From Peptococcaceae bacterium (GTDB taxonomy: Bacteria; Bacillota; Peptococcia; Peptococcales; Peptococcaceae), in NCBI GenBank assembly GCA_019420345.1, contig JAHZHI010000010.1, positions 1-15,971 of the forward strand: a stretch of DNA of 15,971 nt. The letters are read 5' to 3'. Position 1 is the stretch's first letter. The number at the start of each line of letters is the position of its first letter. The notes beneath the pieces were generated by a model. It ran no database searches and had not been told where the DNA came from. It saw only the letters and a program-made list of their open reading frames with translations. Below, piece by piece: positions 1 to 5,880 of this stretch. The translations under genes were made by a program, and so were the position numbers.

Positions 1-50
1 GCCGACAATACTTGCTGCTCTTTTGCTGGGAAGATAGGTCATTGCCAGGA
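1..50 (+). rRNA. rrf: 5S rRNA, 3' end (partial)
   Basis: The first 50 bases read like the 3' half of a bacterial 5S rRNA. GCCGACAATACTTG corresponds to the loop and helix region written CGCCGATGGTAGTG in Bacillus. CTGGGAAGATAGGTCATTGCCAGG corresponds to the closing segment GAGAGTAGGGAACTGCCAGG, whose last bases form the 3' strand of helix I. A terminator follows 12 bases later, as expected at the end of an rRNA operon. The 5' half lies outside the window, so the pairing of helix I cannot be checked here. Confidence 0.82.
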
Positions 51-61
51 TAGGATGAAAG

Positions 62-92
62 GCGCTCCGCAGTTATGCGGAGTGCTTTTTTT
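62..92 (+). terminator. Intrinsic terminator of the rRNA operon
   Basis: A 10-bp stem (62-71 with 76-85, one G-T pair) with a 4-base loop is followed by seven T residues at 86-92. It sits directly after the 5S rRNA end. Confidence 0.9.
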
Positions 93-120
93 GTTGCGTG
101 AAAAAATAGAGATCCTATAA

Positions 121-160
121 AGGGCATCCTGATCCTATGTTGATTCAGGGTGTCCTTTTT
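121..160 (+). terminator. Second tandem intrinsic terminator
   Basis: The 12-base arms at 121-132 and 145-156 pair with two G-T wobbles and are followed by a T-rich run at 155-160 and beyond. It lies 29 bases after the first terminator; tandem terminators are common behind rRNA operons. Confidence 0.75.
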
Positions 161-195
161 CTTTTGTTATTTAAAAAGACTATAGTATATTGACG

Positions 196-248
196 TTCGA
201 TGTATCGTTTCGATGTATCGTAGTGTTATCTTGCCACATAATACATCG
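196..248 (+). promoter_or_regulatory. Tandem 13-bp repeat and inverted copy, likely operator upstream of padR
   Basis: TTCGATGTATCGT occurs twice back to back (196-208 and 209-221). ATACATCG at 241-248 is the reverse complement of CGATGTAT within the repeat. A TTGACG hexamer at 190-195 is the best -35 candidate, but no good -10 lies at 17 bases, so the promoter itself is uncertain. PadR-type regulators usually bind dyads of this kind in front of their own gene, so an autoregulatory operator is inferred. Confidence 0.5.
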
Positions 249-276
249 AGTTGCGATATAAAAGCGGAGTGAAAAA

Positions 277-495
277 ATGGATGCGCATATTCGAAAAGTT
301 TATGTACCGATGAAAGAAATTGGATTTTATATTTTTTTGTCTCTGCGACATGAATGTCATGGCTACCATATTGTAAAAGAGGTAGAAGCGTTGACAAATG
401 GAGAGATCATCATTACGCCAGGTACATTGTATGGAAGTTTATCGAGGATGGAAAAGGACGGTCTTATTGAATTTGTGCTTGAAGAGCAAAAATGA
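277..495 (+). CDS. PadR-family transcriptional regulator, C-terminally truncated
   Basis: The 72 residues carry the PadR winged-helix core: GYHIVKEVE (helix 2), then TPGTLYGSLSRMEKDGLIEF, the recognition helix and start of the wing with the family hallmark GTLY. PadR proteins paired with DUF2812 usually run to about 105-110 residues, with a further wing strand and a C-terminal dimerisation helix. Here the protein stops just after GLIEFVLEEQK. GCGGAG at 264-269 precedes the ATG. The stop codon overlaps the next start as ATGA (492-495), which keeps the usual two-gene coupling, so an internal deletion near the 3' end is a reasonable guess. The shortened form may no longer dimerise. DNA binding and autoregulation through the 196-248 repeats are inferred. 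Confidence 0.75.
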   Translation: MDAHIRKVYVPMKEIGFYIFLSLRHECHGYHIVKEVEALTNGEIIITPGTLYGSLSRMEKDGLIEFVLEEQK

Positions 496-1022
496 CGAAG
501 ACAACGTTGAGGTTTTTTACGATCGCTGATTGGGAAAAAGAAGAAATTTATCTAAGAAAGATGCATCAGGAAGGCTGGAAACTCAAAAAGGGTGGTATTA
601 TTTATAATTTTGAAAGATGTAAACCAGAGGATGTCATCTATCAATTGGATTACAATCAAGAAGGGCGCAAAGATAAAGGGTCCTATGTGCAGATGTTTGA
701 GGATTGTGGATAGGAATACGTCCAAGATTTTGCTGGATACTCCTATTTTAGAAAAGCTAAGAAAGCAATGGGTGAGAACGAAGAAGCCAGATTTTGTGAT
801 GATACATCGCGACTAGAAATGGTGCGTCGCGTTATACGGGGGCGAATGATCCCGTTGCTCATTTTATTTTTGTTTGTTCTTTTACCTGAAATGCTATGGC
901 ATGTTTATCCAATTAACGGGAGTTGGCTGGTGACGTTTGTGCTTGGTTATATGGTGGGACTGTATGCCGTTGTATTTGTCATTCTTGGCGTAAAGTTTTG
1001 GCATTTGAGTCAGAGAACTTAA
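492..1022 (+). pseudogene. DUF2812 family membrane protein interrupted by an in-frame TAG
   Basis: One reading frame runs from 492 to the TAA at 1020-1022, broken by a single TAG at 711-713 (codon 74). Before it, the N-terminal part reads FFTIADWEKEEIYLRKMHQEGW and VIYQLDYNQEG, ending at QMFEDCG. After it, the frame continues EYVQDFAGYSYFRK, then CDDTSRLEMVRRVIRGRMIP and two transmembrane helices. This is the DUF2812 pattern, which typically has Trp at the stop position (EDCGWEY), so TGG to TAG by one base is the simplest explanation. DUF2812 proteins are membrane proteins of unknown function usually encoded beside a PadR regulator, as here. A start at 768 within the second part could in principle give an 84-residue fragment, but no good ribosome binding site precedes it. 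Confidence 0.85.
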
Positions 1023-1348
1023 TCTGCCAGAAATATCCAGCGATATTATCGAACAAACACAAAGAATTTTGAAGAAAAATTCAAAGAAGATATTTTTTGT
1101 TCTTTATGAACGGACGAAAAAGCGCTGTCTTGATTAACTGCAAGATAAAAAGTGTTGCAGATGAGACTTGCAATAAAATGAGTGAATTATTTCATTTTCA
1201 AAAAAATACACAAATAAATCGCTTAATAAAGCGGTTCTCAGATAAACGAAAATTAAGGGTTCAGATTTTAATGACATAAATTGTATCAATGAAACCTATT
1301 TTCGAGTCCTTCGTACATGGACTGCTCCTTCTATTCTCACGATAAGTA
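1023..1348. other. Gene-poor AT-rich stretch
   Basis: No convincing gene is visible. A 60-codon frame at 1097-1279 (plus) has no clear ribosome binding site and no family resemblance. A short unstarted frame at 1021-1134, in a different register from the DUF2812 remnant, may be debris. No terminator with a T-run was seen, so transcription from upstream could run on towards xsc. Confidence 0.5.
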
Positions 1349-1377
1349 TTGTAAATGGAAAAAAGGTGTGCTATCTT
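1349..1377 (+). promoter_or_regulatory. Promoter of the xsc-tpa operon
   Basis: TTGTAA (1349-1354) and TATCTT (1372-1377) are separated by exactly 17 bases, placing transcription start near 1384. It lies about 130 bases upstream of the xsc start codon. Confidence 0.55.
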
Positions 1378-1384
1378 AATAGTG

Positions 1385-1511
1385 GAAAGAGTTGCTAGAC
1401 AAGTTTGAAAAGCAACAACACCACAAAATGTTTTTTGTATGTTTTATTGTTGAAAAATGTTGATGCCATCATTAAGATGGTAAGACGTTAAATTTTTAAG
1501 GAGGCAATATA
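1385..1511 (+). promoter_or_regulatory. About 127-base untranslated leader of xsc with dyad symmetry
   Basis: The leader contains an inverted repeat GTTGCT (1391-1396) / AGCAAC (1411-1416), placed where an operator just after the start site could act. An A/T-rich hairpin ACAAAA...TTTTGT lies near 1423-1440, and a small dyad CCATC/GATGG is at 1466-1480. It ends with the strong ribosome binding site AAGGAGG at about 1498-1504. No known riboswitch class was recognised. Whether these dyads act at DNA or RNA level is not known. Confidence 0.4.
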
Positions 1512-3269
1512 ATGGCAGAAAAACAAAAAATGACCCCAAGTGAAGCTATCGTTGAACAGCTCAGAATGGAAGGCGTTGAATACTGCGCAGGTATCGTAGG
1601 TTCCGCTTTCATGGATATGCTTGACTTATTCCCAGCTGCTGGTATTCGTTTCATCGCTTGCCGTGATGAACACACTGCTGGTCACATGATGGACGCTTAC
1701 AACCGTGTAACTGGTAAAGTTGGTGTTTGCACCGGTCAGAACGGCCCTGGTATCACCAACCTCGTTACCTCTGTTGCAACCGCTTATCAGGCACACAGCC
1801 CAGTGCTCATCATCGGTCCTTCTGCAGGTTCCGCATCTGTAGGTTGGGATGGCTTCCAGGAAGTTGATCAGGTTCCTATCTTCAAGCCTATCACCAAGAA
1901 ATCCTTCCAGATTCCTCATCCAAGCCGCGCAGCTGACTGCGTACGTACTGCATTCCGTACCATGTATGCAGAACGTGGTCCTGTTTACCTTGATGTACCA
2001 CGTGACTACTTCTATGGCGAAGTTAACGACTTCATCCTCCCTCCAGAACAGTATCGTTCTACCTCTGGTCTGATTCCAGATGCTGATTCCATGAAGAAGG
2101 CTGCTGAAGTTATCCTCGCTGCTAAGAAGCCAGTTATCATCAACGGTCGTGGTGTTGTTGACTCCGATGCTGTAGACGTAGTTGCTGAAATCGCTGAATA
2201 CCTCAGCTGCCCAGTTGCTACTTCCTACCTCCACAACGACGCTTTCCGTTACAGCGATCCACACTGGGTAGGGCCTATCGGTTACATGGGTTCCAAGGCT
2301 GCTATGTACTCCATCAAGGAAGCAGACGTTATCATCGCTATCGGCTGCCGTCTGTCCTACTTCGGTACTCTGCCACAGTATGACATCAAGTACTTCCTGC
2401 AGGATGGTTCCCAGAAGATCGTTCAGGTTGACGTTAACGCTAACCAGATCGCTCGTACCCATCCAGTTGAAGTTGGTATCGTAGGTGACGCTCGCGTTAC
2501 CGCTGAAGGTCTCCTCGCTCTCCTGAAAGAAAGCGGCGACCGTCCAGTTGACGAAGCACGCATGGCTGACATCAAGGCTAAGAGAGATGCTTGGGAAGCT
2601 GAAATCGAAGAACTCGCTATGGAAGAACCAGAACCAGGGACCATTCACCCACGTCGTCTGCTCTTCGAAATGTGCAAAGTTAAACCAGAAGATTGCATCG
2701 TAACCACCGATATCGGTAACGTTTCTTCTACCGCTAACAGCTACCTGAAGTTCAATGCTCCACGTCTCCACGTTGCATGCTTGACCAATGGTAACACTGG
2801 TTTCGCTCTCCAGGCTGCACTCGGTGCTAAGCTCGGCTGCCCTGATCATCACGTAATGTCCCTCGCTGGTGACGGTGCTTGGGGTATGTCCTTCTATGAA
2901 ATCATGACCGCTGTTCAGGAAAACCTGCCTGTATTGGCTGTTGTATTCCGTAACAACGCATGGTGCGCAGAAAAGAAGAACCAGGTTGACTTCTACAACA
3001 ACCGTTTCGTAGGCTGCGACATTCAGGCTCCATCTTGGGCTGAACTCGCTCGCGTAATGGGCGCTGAAGGCTTCTACCTCGATAAGGTTGAAGACATCCA
3101 GCCAACCTTCGAAAAGGCTTTCGAAATTTCTATGACCAAGCCTGTAGTTGTTGAAGCACGTGTTGACGGCACCAAGCTGGCTCCTCCTTTCCGTAAAGAC
3201 GCTCTGCATCTCCCAACTCGTTTCTTGCCTAGATACGAACATCTCGATGCTAAGCACTTCAACGACTAA
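1512..3269 (+). CDS. xsc: Sulfoacetaldehyde acetyltransferase (TPP-dependent, Xsc)
   Basis: Xsc converts sulfoacetaldehyde plus phosphate to acetyl phosphate and sulfite in the cytoplasm, cleaving the C-S bond. The 585 residues match the roughly 590 of the family. The N-terminal pyrimidine-binding domain has the catalytic glutamate of TPP enzymes in DEHTAGHM (Glu53) and the QNGPGITN loop. A central domain follows. The C-terminal pyrophosphate-binding motif starts at GDGAWGMS (453-455) and ends at the Asn pair near 481-482. The segments AEKKNQVDFYNNRFVG and PPFRKDALHLPTRFLPRY are typical of Xsc rather than of acetolactate synthase. It starts at ATG behind AAGGAGG. It is first in an operon with the cysteine-cluster gene and tpa. 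Codon choice is extreme (TTC, ATC, ACC, CTC/CTG dominate), indicating very high expression. A related TPP lyase is the main alternative. Confidence 0.88.
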   Translation: MAEKQKMTPSEAIVEQLRMEGVEYCAGIVGSAFMDMLDLFPAAGIRFIACRDEHTAGHMMDAYNRVTGKVGVCTGQNGPGITNLVTSVATAYQAHSPVLIIGPSAGSASVGWDGFQEVDQVPIFKPITKKSFQIPHPSRAADCVRTAFRTMYAERGPVYLDVPRDYFYGEVNDFILPPEQYRSTSGLIPDADSMKKAAEVILAAKKPVIINGRGVVDSDAVDVVAEIAEYLSCPVATSYLHNDAFRYSDPHWVGPIGYMGSKAAMYSIKEADVIIAIGCRLSYFGTLPQYDIKYFLQDGSQKIVQVDVNANQIARTHPVEVGIVGDARVTAEGLLALLKESGDRPVDEARMADIKAKRDAWEAEIEELAMEEPEPGTIHPRRLLFEMCKVKPEDCIVTTDIGNVSSTANSYLKFNAPRLHVACLTNGNTGFALQAALGAKLGCPDHHVMSLAGDGAWGMSFYEIMTAVQENLPVLAVVFRNNAWCAEKKNQVDFYNNRFVGCDIQAPSWAELARVMGAEGFYLDKVEDIQPTFEKAFEISMTKPVVVEARVDGTKLAPPFRKDALHLPTRFLPRYEHLDAKHFND

Positions 3270-3297
3270 TTTTTAAACCTCAATTCAAATGAAATAG

Positions 3298-3366
3298 CGT
3301 CAGGCCTATAGGGTGACGTCTTTCGGCCACCATATTTACGAGGCGTGAATATGGTGGCTGTTATTT
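3298..3366 (+). terminator. Intercistronic hairpins after xsc, possible partial terminator or mRNA stabiliser
   Basis: A perfect 11-bp stem (3326-3336 with 3348-3358, loop 11) is followed by TGTTATTTTG, a broken T-run. A weaker hairpin with arms CGTCA (3298-3302) and TGACG (3314-3318) precedes it. The downstream gene lies in the same direction with no evident promoter, so this looks like a leaky terminator or a processing/stability element that would make xsc mRNA more abundant than the rest of the operon. Confidence 0.55.
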
Positions 3367-3388
3367 TGTAAACATGGAGGCGTAACAC

Positions 3389-3937
3389 TTGAAGACCGCA
3401 CGTAAAAAGGTAAGCATCACCAGAAGCAAAAATACCAGTATTCCAACACCATTCTCACCAATTCCTGTACTTTATAAAAATGAACAGAATGGCAGAATGT
3501 TTTGGGATGTATTTGGCGGGGATGCTCCAGACGACAACTGGAAAATTGTAGAGCCTAAGCTCCCAGGAGATAGTGAAAAATACTCCATTCGTTATTCCAT
3601 CGTTGGTGGTCCGGATCATCACTGTTTTGACGTTTGGGTCGATGGCGCTGAAGCCGGTGAACATGATATTGAATGGATTTATATCCGTTCAGTAATGGGC
3701 GGACAAATGAAAATTATCCGTCCAGAAAGAGATGCTCATGTGCTTTTTGCCATGGCGGAAGATGATGCTTATATGTTTTGCACAAACGATCCTTGCATTA
3801 TGTGTTCTTTTGGCTGCAAAATTGGGTTTGAGTTTTATGCTTATTCCCGCAGTGAAGGACTTTTGAAAAATGCTGTTCAGATCGTGTATTCAAAACAAAA
3901 CCCACATAACAACCCATTATTATTTGAAAGGAAGTAA
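3389..3937 (+). CDS. Unknown protein with a CX4CX2CX3C cluster, between xsc and tpa
   Basis: I do not recognise this 182-residue protein. It has no signal peptide or membrane helix, so it is probably cytoplasmic. The N-terminal 25 residues are basic and Ser/Thr/Pro-rich; the rest looks beta-rich with many aromatic and acidic residues. Four cysteines in the C-terminal third (131, 136, 139, 143) form CX4CX2CX3C, and a His-His-Cys lies at 77-79. These are plausible iron-sulfur or zinc ligands. The start is TTG at 3389 with GGAGG eight bases upstream; an ATG at 3374 hits a stop after three codons. It ends six bases before tpa, so it belongs to the taurine operon. Codon use is ordinary, unlike its two neighbours, suggesting lower abundance. 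Roles in sulfite handling, in Xsc or Tpa assembly, or in regulation are all only guesses. Confidence 0.8.
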   Translation: MKTARKKVSITRSKNTSIPTPFSPIPVLYKNEQNGRMFWDVFGGDAPDDNWKIVEPKLPGDSEKYSIRYSIVGGPDHHCFDVWVDGAEAGEHDIEWIYIRSVMGGQMKIIRPERDAHVLFAMAEDDAYMFCTNDPCIMCSFGCKIGFEFYAYSRSEGLLKNAVQIVYSKQNPHNNPLLFERK

Positions 3938-3943
3938 TTTTCA

Positions 3944-5299
3944 ATGGCTTACAAACTGCCTACTTTTACTCGTGAAGAAGTTCTCGAAATGGACCACAAG
4001 TACAACATGCATTCCTGGTCCGCTCAGAAGAAACTGACCAAGATTATTCCTGTTGAAAAATCCGAAGGTATCTATTTCTGGGATTACAACGGCAAGAAAT
4101 ACTATGACATGAGCTCCCAGCTCGTTAATATGAACCTGGGTCATGGCAACCAGTATATCATCGATGCTATCAAAGAACAGGCTGAACAGCTCTGCTTCAT
4201 CGCTCCTGGTCAGTCCGTAGGCATCCGTGCTGCTCTCGCTAAGAGAATCGTTGAAAAAGCTCCAGAAGGCATGAGCCGTGTATTCTTCTGCAACGGTGGT
4301 GCTGACTCCAACGAAAACGCTATCAAGATGGCTCGTTTGGCTAGCGGCAAAACCAAAATTTTGTCCATGTATCGTTCTTACCATGGCGCTACCATCACTG
4401 CTGGTAACGTTTCTGGTGACGGCCGTCGTTTCTCCGCTGAAATCGGTGGTAATGCTCCTGGCGTAATTCACTTCTTTGGTCCATTCCCATATCGTGAAGA
4501 AATCAACTTCGAAAGCGAAGCTGCTGAAACCGAATACTACCTCAAGATGCTCGAAAAGACCATCATCGCTGAAGGTCACAACAACATTGCAGCTATCATT
4601 CTTGAAACTGTTGTAGGTGCTAACGGTGTTATCATGTACCCAGAAGGTTATCTGAAGGGTGTTCGTGAACTCTGCGACAAGTATGGTATCTTCATGATCT
4701 GCGACGAAGTTATGGCTGGTTTCGGTCGTACCGGCGAATGGTTCGCTATCCAGAACTGGGGCGTATCTCCTGATATGATCTCCTTCGCTAAGGGCGTTAA
4801 CTCCGGTTATGTACAGCTCGGTGGCGTTATCATGAACGAAAAAGTTGCTAGCCACTTCGACGAAAACGTTCTTGGCTGCGGCTTGACCTATCAGGGTCAT
4901 CCACTTGCTTGCGCTGCTGGTTATGCTTCCATGGATTACTTCGAAGATCATAACGTTCTCGATAACGTTAAGAAGCAGGGTAAAGTACTCGGCGAAATCC
5001 TCGAAGAAATGAAGGCAAAACACCCATGCGTTGGTGATGTTCGTTACATTGGTCTCTTCTCTGCAATTGACCTTGTTAAGAACAAAGAAACCAAGGAACC
5101 AATCGATGAATACGGACTTGGCAACCCTAACCAGGCTTCTGTCATCGCTAAGCTGAAAGAAAACGGTTTCTACACCTATGGCCGTGACAACGTTGTTCAG
5201 GTTTGCCCTCCACTGATCATCACCGAAGAAGAACTTCGTGAAGCTATGAAGATTCTTGACGATGTTCTGACCTGGGCTGATGGCCAGTTCTGCAAGTAA
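3944..5299 (+). CDS. tpa: Class III aminotransferase, probable taurine:pyruvate aminotransferase
   Basis: The 451-residue protein is a fold-type I PLP enzyme of aminotransferase class III. Visible features are FWDYNGKKYYDMSS and NLGHG near the N-terminus, FFCNGGADSNENAIKMAR (cofactor phosphate region), YRSYHGAT, the pyridine-nitrogen aspartate in CDEVMAGFGRTGEWF (Asp254), and the Schiff-base lysine in SFAKGVNSGY (Lys283). The early HSWSAQKKLT segment resembles HSWTKQSKLT of the Bilophila enzyme as I recall it. Tpa transfers the amino group of taurine to pyruvate, giving sulfoacetaldehyde, the substrate of Xsc, and L-alanine. Linkage to xsc is the strongest argument, since class III substrates are hard to tell from sequence alone. 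The ribosome binding site is AAGGAAG. Codon bias matches xsc. A terminator follows. Another omega-amino acid transaminase, for example one acting on hypotaurine or beta-alanine, is possible. Confidence 0.8.
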   Translation: MAYKLPTFTREEVLEMDHKYNMHSWSAQKKLTKIIPVEKSEGIYFWDYNGKKYYDMSSQLVNMNLGHGNQYIIDAIKEQAEQLCFIAPGQSVGIRAALAKRIVEKAPEGMSRVFFCNGGADSNENAIKMARLASGKTKILSMYRSYHGATITAGNVSGDGRRFSAEIGGNAPGVIHFFGPFPYREEINFESEAAETEYYLKMLEKTIIAEGHNNIAAIILETVVGANGVIMYPEGYLKGVRELCDKYGIFMICDEVMAGFGRTGEWFAIQNWGVSPDMISFAKGVNSGYVQLGGVIMNEKVASHFDENVLGCGLTYQGHPLACAAGYASMDYFEDHNVLDNVKKQGKVLGEILEEMKAKHPCVGDVRYIGLFSAIDLVKNKETKEPIDEYGLGNPNQASVIAKLKENGFYTYGRDNVVQVCPPLIITEEELREAMKILDDVLTWADGQFCK

Positions 5300-5324
5300 T
5301 TTTCACGAGTAGTAAATTGCTTTC

Positions 5325-5355
5325 AAAGCGCTCCTATTTTAGGAGCGCTTTTTTT
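5325..5355 (+). terminator. Terminator of the xsc-tpa operon
   Basis: A perfect 11-bp stem AAAGCGCTCCT / AGGAGCGCTTT with a 5-base loop is followed by a T-run to 5355. Confidence 0.93.
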
Positions 5356-5408
5356 ATGAAAAAATGGGGGATTCAATTTATAGAACCTAGTATTAGGGGA
5401 TAAATTGC

Positions 5409-5437
5409 TTTACTTATAAATCCATATTGCATATAAT
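5409..5437 (+). promoter_or_regulatory. Promoter for the small membrane protein gene
   Basis: TTTACT (5409-5414) and a consensus TATAAT (5432-5437) are separated by 17 bases. Transcription would start near 5444, about 68 bases before the chosen start codon. Confidence 0.7.
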
Positions 5438-5461
5438 AAACGAAAACTGAGGAGTCAGCCT

Positions 5462-5479
5462 ATGTAGCAGATGATATGA
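5462..5479 (+). other. Start-stop mini-ORFs in the leader (ATG-TAG, ATG-ATA-TGA)
   Basis: The ribosome binding site GAGGAG near 5449-5454 is well placed for the ATG at 5462, but that codon is followed at once by TAG. A second ATG at 5471 reads ATG ATA TGA. Neither is in frame with the other, and neither makes a peptide. They could hold ribosomes upstream of the real start, or be the scar of a mutated start region. Confidence 0.45.
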
Positions 5480-5511
5480 ATTTTGCTCGCAAAAAACGGG
5501 GAGAAATTTTA

Positions 5512-5835
5512 ATGGAAACCTTGCTGATGATTCTTGATACGCTGTTTATTCGTATTTTCACCTTGGATAAAAGTAAAAAAGAAGATGTTTCTCAAGAGAC
5601 CTTTGAAAAAGCCTGCAAGGTATTGCTGGCTGTTGCGATCTGGGCGATCATCTGTTTTCTTGTGCTATATGTGCTTGTGGATTGGAATGGGTTGGCTTGC
5701 GTTCTATTGTTTTTTGTTGGCTGGGGGTTGATTGCGCTGTTTGGTCAACGTTATTTACGGCAAGTAGAAGATCCCCAAAAAAAGAGATATTATTTGTATG
5801 GGTTGTTGTTTCCGAAAGATCCTCCAAAGAAATGA
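5512..5835 (+). CDS. Small two-helix membrane protein, unknown function
   Basis: The 107-residue protein has a short amphipathic N-terminus (residues 1-18), a charged segment rich in Lys and Glu, two hydrophobic helices (about 36-55 and 60-77) and a basic C-terminal tail ending in KDPPKK. No family was recognised. The ATG at 5512 has GGGGAGA about eight bases upstream. An in-frame ATG at 5476 would add 12 residues but has no good ribosome binding site and lies among the mini-ORFs. It has its own promoter and ends at a bidirectional terminator shared with the convergent thi operon, so it is probably monocistronic. Confidence 0.7.
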   Translation: METLLMILDTLFIRIFTLDKSKKEDVSQETFEKACKVLLAVAIWAIICFLVLYVLVDWNGLACVLLFFVGWGLIALFGQRYLRQVEDPQKKRYYLYGLLFPKDPPKK

Positions 5836-5837
5836 AA

Positions 5838-5877
5838 AAATCCCCACGACCGATTGGTGAGTCGATCGTGGGGATTT
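5838..5877. terminator. Bidirectional terminator between convergent genes
   Basis: The 16-base arms 5838-5853 and 5862-5877 pair with one mismatch around an 8-base loop. An A-run on the left and T-rich sequence on the right allow it to serve both the plus-strand gene ending at 5835 and the minus-strand tenI ending at 5881. Confidence 0.88.
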
Positions 5878-5880
5878 CTT

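Noticed and set aside
1097..1279. Possible 60-residue gene
   Set aside because: No ribosome binding site, no promoter and no family resemblance, in a stretch that looks like degraded sequence.
1626..3257. Open frame of 543 codons on the minus strand, antisense to xsc
   Set aside because: It is a by-product of the extreme codon bias of xsc, which avoids the codons that would create antisense stops. It has no family features and no ribosome binding site.
1512..3269. Acetolactate synthase
   Set aside because: The AEKKNQVDFYN segment and the PPFRKDALHLPTR tail are typical of Xsc, and no small regulatory subunit gene or other branched-chain genes follow.
3941..5023. Open frame of 360 codons antisense to tpa
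   Set aside because: Same cause as above: biased codons in tpa leave the opposite strand open. No protein motif is visible.
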